DNA of 64,000 nucleotides from contig NZ_JAENHP010000013.1 in NCBI RefSeq assembly GCF_016834655.1, forward strand, positions 231,459 through 295,458, in the 5' to 3' direction. Made by a program: the position numbers and the translations under genes. Below the pieces are notes generated by a model, which had not been told where the DNA came from, made no database searches, and was given only the letters and a program-made list of their open reading frames with translations. The DNA comes from Paractinoplanes ovalisporus. Lineage in GTDB: Bacteria; Actinomycetota; Actinomycetes; Mycobacteriales; Micromonosporaceae. This document shows positions 36,067 to 42,871 of this stretch, piece after piece (within the stretch, counting starts at the first letter, position 1; the number at the start of each line of letters is the position of its first letter).

Positions 36067-37383
36067 TCACTTGCCGAGGTCGGCGAGGTTCTCGTCGTAC
36101 GGCTTGGCGATCTCGTCGAGCACCTGGTCCGGGGTCTTCGAGCCGTTGATCAGGCCCTGCACGCCGGCGACCAGCACGTCGTAGTAGCCCGGGGCCGGCC
36201 AGTCGGGGTAGAAGGCCAGACCGTCCTCGGACGAGATCTTGTTGAAGTTCTCGATGAGTTCCTTGTTCTTGGCGTCGGTGATCGAGGCCGCGTCGGCCGC
36301 CACCGGCACACCGCCGTTGTTGCCGAGCAGCGCCTGGATCTCCGGCTTCATGGTGATGTCGATGAAGTCGTACGCGAGCGCCTTGGCCTTGCTCTTCTCC
36401 GGCACCACCCAGAGGTTGCCGCTCGAGCCCGGGTGCAGCTTGTTGCCCGGGAACAGGAACGTGCCCCACTCGAAGTTCTTGATCTCGTTGACGAACCGGC
36501 CGTACCACCACGACCCCGAGATCATGATCGGGAACTTGCCCTGGGTGAACGAAACGCCCATGTCCTCGGCCTTGATGCCGGCCGAGGTCTTGGCGATGTA
36601 GCCCTTGTCGACCCACTGCTTGAAGGTGTCCGCGCCATACTTGAGCTGCGGGCCCTTGAAGTCGACCTTGTTCTTGTAGAGCTGGTAGTCGTCCACGAAG
36701 GCGCGGTCGGCCTTGCTCAGCGCCAGCGAGTAGAGGATCTGCTGGGCCGGGTATTCGGCGCCACCGACGGCGAGCGGGGTCACCTTGTTCTGGACGAAGG
36801 TGTCCATCACCTTGGTGAACTCGTCGAGCGTGGTCGGGACCTGCAGGTTGTACTTCTTGAACAGGTCCTTGTTGTAGTAGACCTCGACGTACTCGGCGTA
36901 GTTCGGGATCCCGTACGTCTTGCCCGAGCCCATGATGCCGTCGTCGTCATACTTCGTGGTCGTCTGCAGGCTCGAGTTGAGGGCCTTGTCCCAGCCGCGC
37001 TTGCCCGCCTCCTCGGTGAGGTCGGTGAGCAGCCCCTGCTTCGACAGCAGACCGGCCGTGGCGTTGCCCTTGTTGTATTCCATGATGTCCGGGGCGCTGT
37101 CCGAGTTGAGGATCATCTGGGCGTTCTGCTGGATCTGCTCGAAGCCCTTCTCCTCGAACTTCACCTCGACACCCGGGTGGCTGGCCTTGAACTCCTCGAT
37201 GGCCTTGTTCCAGGCGATGCCCATCGCGCTGGTCGGCCCCTCGTAGTGCCACAGGGTCAGGGTCTTGGCGTCGGCGCCTTCGTTCGAGCTGTCGCCATCG
37301 CCGGAACCGCCGCAAGCGGTGAGAGCGAGCGAGGCGGCCATCAACAGTGCACCGGCCGAGAGGCCGGCTCGCGATCGAATCAT
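36067..37383 (-). CDS. Sugar ABC transporter substrate-binding lipoprotein
   Basis: A 438-residue extracellular binding protein of the CUT1 type. The signal peptide ends with the lipobox LTA|C at Cys24 followed by GGSGDGDSSNEGAD, a flexible tether. The mature protein starts TLTLWHYEGPTSAMGIAWN and keeps the type 1 solute-binding signature PDIMEYNKGNATAGLLSKQG. It is the first gene of the operon. Two LacI-type palindromes lie upstream of it (the near one 27 bases from the start), so it should be repressed without inducer. Confidence 0.95.
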   Translation of the reverse strand: MIRSRAGLSAGALLMAASLALTACGGSGDGDSSNEGADAKTLTLWHYEGPTSAMGIAWNKAIEEFKASHPGVEVKFEEKGFEQIQQNAQMILNSDSAPDIMEYNKGNATAGLLSKQGLLTDLTEEAGKRGWDKALNSSLQTTTKYDDDGIMGSGKTYGIPNYAEYVEVYYNKDLFKKYNLQVPTTLDEFTKVMDTFVQNKVTPLAVGGAEYPAQQILYSLALSKADRAFVDDYQLYKNKVDFKGPQLKYGADTFKQWVDKGYIAKTSAGIKAEDMGVSFTQGKFPIMISGSWWYGRFVNEIKNFEWGTFLFPGNKLHPGSSGNLWVVPEKSKAKALAYDFIDITMKPEIQALLGNNGGVPVAADAASITDAKNKELIENFNKISSEDGLAFYPDWPAPGYYDVLVAGVQGLINGSKTPDQVLDEIAKPYDENLADLGK

Positions 37384-37409
37384 GTCTGTTCGTCCTCCGG
37401 GAGGGGTCC

Positions 37410-37425
37410 GTCGAAGCGCTTCGAC
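37410..37425. promoter_or_regulatory. LacI-type operator O1 (GTCGAAGCGCTTCGAC)
   Basis: A perfect 16-base palindrome just upstream of the binding-protein gene. The centre CGAAGCGCTTCG has the CG-centred form expected for LacI/GalR family binding sites. Confidence 0.85.
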
Positions 37426-37470
37426 GATCCGCCGACCCCAGCCCCTTGTTCACTGACCGGGATCGCTGGT

Positions 37471-37486
37471 GTCGAAGCGCTTCGAC
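37471..37486. promoter_or_regulatory. LacI-type operator O2 (GTCGAAGCGCTTCGAC)
   Basis: An identical copy 61 bases upstream of O1, close to six helical turns, so the two sites are roughly on the same face of the DNA; this spacing could allow a loop or a tetramer bridge. Confidence 0.85.
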
Positions 37487-37519
37487 GCGGGACTTTGCGC
37501 AGACGCTAGGCCCGCCCGC

Positions 37520-37928
37520 GCCCACATGTCAACGGTGTGTCAACGACATTTCCAAGACTGAGACCCCACCCATGGGAACGCTCCCGGCACCCGCCACAAC
37601 CCAGGCACGCCGTCCCGACCCGAGCACCGGCGTCCGCCTGCGCACCGATCGGGACGCAGCCGCTCAACGTCCAAGTCCGCCCGCCACGTCGTTGCCCACC
37701 TCCGCGCAGCCTGCATCCACCCCCCACACACCTCCTTCGGTATCCTAGGAGGCTAGGCAGCCACCCTCGACCCACCCCGTCAGCGCGGGCCACCCCGTCA
37801 GCGCGGGCCAACGTCACCGCGTTTTCCCTGACGATCAGTGACGGAACCCAGCGTGGCTCCCGAGCGTCCTACCCGAACGCCCCATCCACGCCCCTGAACG
37901 CCCGCCCACGCCGAGGAAGGCTTCCGCC
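37520..37928 (+). other. Intergenic stretch without a recognised gene
   Basis: Between the O2 operator and the next lipoprotein gene there are about 400 bases. I see a direct repeat (CACCCCGTCAGCGCGGGCCA, two copies around 37773-37810) and a TATCCTAGGA stretch near 37741, which is AT-richer and could be a promoter for the downstream gene. There is no coding signal. Confidence 0.5.
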
Positions 37929-38438
37929 GTGCGTCGACTGACCGGCCTCGCTCCCCTGATGACGTTGCTGACCTGCGCCGCCTGCGCCACTCCAAGCGAA
38001 GGCAGCACAGGCGAAGGCACCCCCACGGCGACCCCGACCACGACGGCGCCGCTCGTTGATCCGACTCTCGGGCCCCGGCCCCTCGCCGGCGGCGGTCCCG
38101 ACCAGCCCAGCACCACTCTGAACCCCGGCCAGGGCGCCCAAGACTGCGGCACCTTCCGACTCGGCCAGGGCGAAGCGCTACCGGACAACGCGAAACGCTG
38201 CTTCATCGACGCGGCGAGCGCCGGCCACCGGGCGACCCTGACCGTCACCTGGCCCACCGTCGAGGGCGACCCGATCCAGGTCACCTACACGTCCGGCACC
38301 GACGGCCACACCGAGGTCGTCACCGACTCCCGTGCCGACAACTTCGGTCCCAAAACCATCACCACCGAGAACTGCCAGGGCCCGAAACCGGCCACGCAGG
38401 GCATCGACTTCACCACCTGCGCGCCGGTCAGGAAGTGA
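37929..38438 (+). CDS. Secreted hypothetical lipoprotein
   Basis: A 169-residue exported protein of unknown role. Signal MRRLTGLAPLMTLLTCAAC ends in a lipobox-like TCAA|C; it is followed by a Thr/Pro-rich tether (TPTATPTTTAPLVDPTLGP) and a small C-terminal domain with four Cys, probably two disulfides (QDCGTFRLG, KRCFIDAA, ENCQGPKP, TTCAPVRK). Similar small domains are common in actinobacterial surface lipoproteins. The 3' end overlaps the end of the convergent helicase gene by 11 bases. Confidence 0.75.
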   Translation: MRRLTGLAPLMTLLTCAACATPSEGSTGEGTPTATPTTTAPLVDPTLGPRPLAGGGPDQPSTTLNPGQGAQDCGTFRLGQGEALPDNAKRCFIDAASAGHRATLTVTWPTVEGDPIQVTYTSGTDGHTEVVTDSRADNFGPKTITTENCQGPKPATQGIDFTTCAPVRK

Positions 38439-40674
38439 GGATCACCAGCCGCTGCGTCGCGCGGGTCATCGCCACGTAGCGGTCCACGGCCCGCTCGATG
38501 GAGTCCGCGGAGCCGAAACGCTCCGGGTCGACCAGCACCACCAGGTCGAACTCGAGCCCCTTGGCCAGCACCGGCGTCAGCGACCGCACCCGCGGCGACG
38601 GCCATGCGAACGACGGATCCCCGATCACGCAGGCGACACCGTCCCCCGAGGACGCGACGAACTCGGCGATGATCGACGGCAGATCGGAGACCGGCCCGTA
38701 CGCCACCTGAACGCCACTGTCGCGAATGGACGTGGGCACGTTGGCGTCCGGCAGCACGGCCCGGATCACCGGCTCGGCCGAGGCCATGATTTCCGACGGC
38801 GTGCGGTAATTGATGGTCAAAGACGCCAGGTGGACGCGCTCCAGCCCCACTCGCCCGAGCCGCTCCGACCACGACTCGGTGAACCCGTGCCGCGCCTGGG
38901 CCCGGTCGCCCACGATGGTGAAACTGCGCGACGGGCAGCGCACCAACAGCATCTGCCACTCGGCGTCGGTCAGTTCCTGGGCCTCGTCCACCACGATGTG
39001 CGCGAACGGCCCGGCCAACCGGTCCACATCGGAGCTCCGCAACGCGTCCTCGTCGAGAAGGACGTCCCGCATGTCCTGCTGCATGAACATCTGCATCAGG
39101 CCTTCGCCGTCGTCGTACTCGTGCGACGCGATCAGGTCGTCGATGACCCGGGCATAGCCCTTGCGCTGGGCGGCCTCGGCCGCATCGCGACGGCGCTCCT
39201 CACGGGACACCAGCGGATCCCCGACCCGCAGCCGCGCCGCGTCGAGCAGCGGCAGGTCGGCCTCGGTCCAGGCGCGGGGGTCGGCCCGCTGGAGCGACCG
39301 GATCTCGTCGGAGCTGAGCCAGGGCGCGCATTTGCGCAGGTACGCCGGCACCGACCAGAGATCGGCGACGATGTCGGACGGTTCGAGGATCGGCCAGGCC
39401 CGGTTGAAGGCCGAGGCCAGCTCACGGTCGCGCAGGAGAGTTCCCCGTACGAGGTCGATCGGCTCCTCCCCCTCGTACTTGGCCAGCAGGATCGTGATCA
39501 GCTCCTCCCACACCTGGCTGCGCCCCTCGTTGTGCGGGGTCCCGGGGCCGGGCGCGCCGAACGCCTCGTCCCAGTCGTCGGTGGTGAGACGGATGTCGTC
39601 GTCCTCGGTCGCGACCGTCATCCCCGTGGCCGGCGGCTCCTCATAGAACCGCACCGCGGCCTCGATCGCCCGCACCATCCCGACGGAAGTTTTCAACGCA
39701 TCGCCAACCGAAGACGAGCCAACCGAAGACGAGCCGACCGAAACCGAGCCGACCGAAACCGAGCCGACCGAAACCGAGCCGGCCGGAAAATCAGCCGAAA
39801 TGGAGCCGGCCCCAGAAGAGGCAGCCGCAGAAGTGTCAGCCACGGACCAAGGCACCAGGTCGCGCAGCGTGCACGTCTGCACGTCCTCCTCACCCAGGCT
39901 GGGCAGCACGTCCGAGACGTACGCCAGATAGGGCTCGTGCGGCCCGACGAAGAGCACCCCGCCCCGGCGGTCACCGAGACGCGGATCGGAGTAGAGCAGG
40001 TACGCGGTGCGGTGCAGGGCGACCACCGTCTTGCCGGTGCCGGGCCCGCCGTCGACCACGAGCGCGCCACCCGACCCGGCCCGGATGATCGCGTCCTGGT
40101 CGGCCTGGATGGTGCCGAGCACGTCCCGCATCCGCGCCGACCGGTTGCTGCCCAGGCTGGCGATGAACGCGGACTGGTCGTCGAGCGCGGCGTGCCCCTC
40201 GAGCGCGCCCGGCGTGAACACCTCGTCCCAGTAGTCGGTGACCTGCCCGCCGGTCCACCGGTAGCGGCGGCGGCTGGCCAGGCCCATCGGGTTGGCGTGG
40301 GTGGCCCCGAAGAACGGCTCGGCCGCGGGCGACCGCCAGTCCACGAGCAGGCGTCGCCCGTCGTCGTCGGTGAGCCCGAACCGGCCGATGTAAACCGGGG
40401 AGGAGCCCGAGACCATCCGCCCCAGGCAGATGTCGAGGCTGTAGCGCCGGAGCGAGCGCAACCGGGCGGTCAGCCGCTTCACCTCCTCGTCGCGGTCGAC
40501 GGCCTGACGCCCCTTGCCGGCGGGCGCCTTGCGCACGGTCTCCAGCCGTTGGGTGAGGTCGGCGATGGTGGCGGTCAGGCTCGAGGCGATGGCCGCGAAG
40601 TGCTTGGTGTCCTCGGCGATCAGGGCCGGGTCGGCCTTGGCGGCGAGGTTGCCGGGCAGGTTGAACGAATCCAC
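38428..40674 (-). CDS. helR: HelR/HelD-like RNA polymerase-recycling helicase
   Basis: A 748-residue UvrD-like SF1 ATPase of the HelD/HelR family, which binds RNA polymerase and, for HelR, displaces rifamycins. N-terminal coiled coil (about 20-80) fits the arm that enters the RNAP channel. Walker A GGPGTGKT lies at 209-216; then DEAQELTDAEWQML (motif II) and SFTIVGDRAQARHG (motif III). A Ser/Gly/Val repeat (SVSVG units, residues about 299-324) interrupts a surface loop. A 19-bp rifamycin-associated element lies 49 bases upstream of the ATG, which points to HelR rather than generic HelD. The gene symbol rests on that context. Confidence 0.88.
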   Translation of the reverse strand: MDSFNLPGNLAAKADPALIAEDTKHFAAIASSLTATIADLTQRLETVRKAPAGKGRQAVDRDEEVKRLTARLRSLRRYSLDICLGRMVSGSSPVYIGRFGLTDDDGRRLLVDWRSPAAEPFFGATHANPMGLASRRRYRWTGGQVTDYWDEVFTPGALEGHAALDDQSAFIASLGSNRSARMRDVLGTIQADQDAIIRAGSGGALVVDGGPGTGKTVVALHRTAYLLYSDPRLGDRRGGVLFVGPHEPYLAYVSDVLPSLGEEDVQTCTLRDLVPWSVADTSAAASSGAGSISADFPAGSVSVGSVSVGSVSVGSSSVGSSSVGDALKTSVGMVRAIEAAVRFYEEPPATGMTVATEDDDIRLTTDDWDEAFGAPGPGTPHNEGRSQVWEELITILLAKYEGEEPIDLVRGTLLRDRELASAFNRAWPILEPSDIVADLWSVPAYLRKCAPWLSSDEIRSLQRADPRAWTEADLPLLDAARLRVGDPLVSREERRRDAAEAAQRKGYARVIDDLIASHEYDDGEGLMQMFMQQDMRDVLLDEDALRSSDVDRLAGPFAHIVVDEAQELTDAEWQMLLVRCPSRSFTIVGDRAQARHGFTESWSERLGRVGLERVHLASLTINYRTPSEIMASAEPVIRAVLPDANVPTSIRDSGVQVAYGPVSDLPSIIAEFVASSGDGVACVIGDPSFAWPSPRVRSLTPVLAKGLEFDLVVLVDPERFGSADSIERAVDRYVAMTRATQRLVILTS

Positions 40675-40722
40675 ACTTTCCCCCTGAGAGTGGCTACGGT
40701 CAGCGATTCTCCGGCAGGCCCG

Positions 40723-40741
40723 GGGTCTTGCCGCAAGACCC
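40723..40741. promoter_or_regulatory. Rifamycin-associated element (RAE)
   Basis: The 19-base inverted repeat GGGTCTTGCCGCAAGACCC has perfect 8-base arms. It matches the published RAE consensus GGGGCTTGCGGCAAGGCCC at 16 of 19 positions by my alignment. RAEs mark promoters of rifamycin-induced resistance genes. It sits between the helicase gene and a divergent AraC gene, so either or both may be induced. Confidence 0.85.
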
Positions 40742-40771
40742 TATGTGTGGTATACGGTAAAAGTGGCGGGA

Positions 40772-41215
40772 ATGGCGGACAAGCACCAGCAACGCCTGAA
40801 GGATCTGAAGCTTCTCCGCCGCGTCCGGGATCGCATCGACCGTGACTACGCCCAGCCGCTCGATGTCGAGGCCCTGGCCCGGGGCGTGAACATGTCGGCC
40901 GGTCACCTGAGCCGCGAGTTCCGCGGGGCGTTCGGCGAATCCCCGTACAGCTATCTCATGACCCGGCGCATCGAGCGCGCGATGAACCTGCTGCGGCGCG
41001 GCGACCTGAGCGTCACCGACGTGTGTTTCGCGGTCGGCTGCTCGTCGCTCGGCACGTTCAGCACCCGCTTCTCCGAGCTGGTCGGCATGTCACCGAGCGC
41101 CTACCGCCGCCTGACCGCCGAGCAGTCGCAGGCCGAGGGGCTGCCGGGATGCGTCGTCAAGCAGGTCACCCGACCGGTCAGGAATCGAGAAGCAACCCCC
41201 AGCGGCGGGCTCTAG
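40772..41215 (+). CDS. AraC-family transcriptional regulator
   Basis: A 147-residue regulator that is essentially a lone AraC DNA-binding domain. The two helix-turn-helix units read QPLDVEALARGVNMSAGHLSR and, later, LSVTDVCFAVGCSSLGTFST; the signature ends with GMSPSAYRR. The ATG at 40772 (MADKHQQRLK) is preferred; an upstream in-frame start near the RAE is possible. It is followed after 10 bases by a VOC-family gene, a pairing seen in many actinomycetes, so the regulator probably controls or senses something handled by that protein. Confidence 0.9.
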   Translation: MADKHQQRLKDLKLLRRVRDRIDRDYAQPLDVEALARGVNMSAGHLSREFRGAFGESPYSYLMTRRIERAMNLLRRGDLSVTDVCFAVGCSSLGTFSTRFSELVGMSPSAYRRLTAEQSQAEGLPGCVVKQVTRPVRNREATPSGGL

Positions 41216-41225
41216 CGTTGAGGGC

Positions 41226-41636
41226 ATGAACCTCACCATTCACAACACCTTCCTTCCGGCCGACGACCCCGAGGCCTCGCTGGGCTTCTGGCGCGACACC
41301 ATGGGCTTCGAGGTCCGCAACGACGTCGGCTACGGCGAGATGCGCTGGATCACGGTCGGCCCGCCCGGACAGCCCCAGACGTCGATCGTGCTGCACCCAC
41401 CGGCCATCGACCCTGGCCTCACCGACGACGAGAAGCGCGTGATCGCCGAGCTGATGGCCAAGGGCAGCTACGCCAGCATCGTGCTGAGCAGCCCCGACGT
41501 CGACGAGGCGTTCGATCAGGTGCAGAAGAACGGCGCCGACGTGGTGCAGGAGCCGACCGACCAGCCGTACGGGCTGCGCGACTGCGCCTTCCGCGATCCG
41601 GCCGGCAACATGGTCCGCATCAATCAGGCGATCTGA
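41226..41636 (+). CDS. VOC-family (glyoxalase/bleomycin resistance-like) protein
   Basis: A 136-residue protein of the vicinal-oxygen-chelate fold. It starts NLTIHNTFLPADDPEASLGFW with the first metal-ligand strand, followed by VGPPGQPQTSIVLHPP and a second half ending YGLRDCAFRDPAGNMVRINQ, typical for glyoxalase-like binding or resistance proteins. It probably forms an operon with the AraC regulator. The substrate is unknown; ligand sequestration and dioxygenase/lyase activities both occur in the family. Confidence 0.9.
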   Translation: MNLTIHNTFLPADDPEASLGFWRDTMGFEVRNDVGYGEMRWITVGPPGQPQTSIVLHPPAIDPGLTDDEKRVIAELMAKGSYASIVLSSPDVDEAFDQVQKNGADVVQEPTDQPYGLRDCAFRDPAGNMVRINQAI

Positions 41637-41642
41637 GACGCG

Positions 41643-41712
41643 GCGGTACGAAGACCGGGCGTTCAGGAGACCGGGCGCTCAGGGGACCGGGCGCTCAGGA
41701 GACCGGACGTCA
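41643..41712 (+). repeat. About 17-bp tandem repeat at the LacI gene 3' end
   Basis: Four near-copies of GACCGGGCGCTCAGGAG fill the short gap between the VOC gene and the LacI gene, which ends at 41710. The next bases in the LacI gene (GACCAGGTGCTCGGG) resemble the unit. Confidence 0.85.
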
Positions 41713-42720
41713 GCGACCAGGTGCTCGGGTAGTGCTTTCGCGCTCGACCAGAGTGGGCGGGAGCAACCTCACGGGCTCGGTCTGACGCCCGTCGAGAAGT
41801 TTCATCGCCGTCTCGACCGCCAGCCCGCCGACGTCGTGAGCGGGGATGTCGACCGAGGTCAGCGGCAGCGGCATGTTGAGGGCGACGTCCCGCGGGCAGA
41901 CGGCCACGACCGAGATGTCCGCGGGGACCCGCCGCCCGCTTGCCTGCAGCTCCTCCAGCACCAGCCGCAGGGCCTCCTCGTTGTGCACGACGAACGCGGT
42001 CGCCCCCGGCAGCTGCGCGTCGATGTCGGCCAGACAGGCCCGCACGCCCTCCCGCCCCGGCTCGCAGGGGTGCGCGAGCGTCTCGAGGCCCAGCTCCTCC
42101 GAGGTCGCGGTGAAACCGGTCAGGAACCTTTCCGCGTACGTGGTGCCTCGCTTGTAGACGGCGGGCGACGGACCCACCAGCGCGATCCGGCGGTGCCCGT
42201 GGGAGGCCAGGTGCCGCAGGGTCTCGGCGGCGGCCGCCTCGAAGTCGAGGTCGACGCAGACGATGCCGGCCGGGTCCTCGGGCAGGCCGATCAGCACCGA
42301 CGGCTGCTTGAGCCGGCGCAGGGCCGGGATGCGTACGTCGTCCCGCTCGACGTCCATCACGATCAGCGCGTCGACCATGGTGCTGTGCGCGACGCGTTCG
42401 AGGCCGGCCGTGCCCTCGTCCTTGGTGAGCAGCAGCACGTCGTGGTTGTGGGTGCGCGAGGCGGTCACCACGGCGGTCGCGAACTGCATGATCACGGGCA
42501 CGTTGACGTCGACGCGCAGCGGCACGACCAGGGCGAGCACGCTCGTCCGGCTGCTGGCCAGCGCCCGGGCCCCCGCGTGCGGGTGGAAGCCCAGCTCGGC
42601 GATGGCCGCCTGCACCCGCTCCCGCGTCTGGGCCGAGATCGGCCGGCGGCCGCTGAGCACGTACGACACCGTGCTGGGCGACACCCCCGCCGCCTTCGCC
42701 ACGTCGTTGATCGTCGCCAT
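41710..42720 (-). CDS. LacI-family transcriptional regulator
   Basis: A 336-residue sugar-responsive repressor. The N-terminal HTH is complete: ATINDVAKAAGVSPSTVSYV followed by LSGRRPISAQTRERVQAAI, with the hinge LGFHPHAGARALASSRT. The periplasmic-binding-protein-like effector domain follows (SVLALVVPLRVDVNVPVIMQ). It lies just after the GH3 gene on the same strand, and identical palindromes occur before the GH3 gene and the sugar operon; it is therefore the best candidate for the repressor of both. The HTH hinge is of the type that reads CG-centred palindromes. Confidence 0.93.
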   Translation of the reverse strand: MATINDVAKAAGVSPSTVSYVLSGRRPISAQTRERVQAAIAELGFHPHAGARALASSRTSVLALVVPLRVDVNVPVIMQFATAVVTASRTHNHDVLLLTKDEGTAGLERVAHSTMVDALIVMDVERDDVRIPALRRLKQPSVLIGLPEDPAGIVCVDLDFEAAAAETLRHLASHGHRRIALVGPSPAVYKRGTTYAERFLTGFTATSEELGLETLAHPCEPGREGVRACLADIDAQLPGATAFVVHNEEALRLVLEELQASGRRVPADISVVAVCPRDVALNMPLPLTSVDIPAHDVGGLAVETAMKLLDGRQTEPVRLLPPTLVERESTTRAPGR

Positions 42721-42824
42721 CCGCCCTCCCCTCGCGTGCCGCCTGCTTCGTGGGGATCCTAAGCGACGGCCGGGCGCAGGCCGGCAAGCGTACGCCGCAT
42801 GAGCTCGGCAAACCCGGCCGGAAC

Positions 42825-42858
42825 GGGGGTATCGGACGAGTCGTCGCCCGACACCCCC
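42825..42858 (-). terminator. Stem-loop after GH3
   Basis: GGGGGT-A-TCGG (42825-42835) pairs with CCGA-C-ACCCCC (42848-42858), one internal mismatch, 14 bases past the GH3 stop. It could end the GH3 transcript before the LacI gene. Confidence 0.55.
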
Positions 42859-42871
42859 GCCCGTCCGGGCC

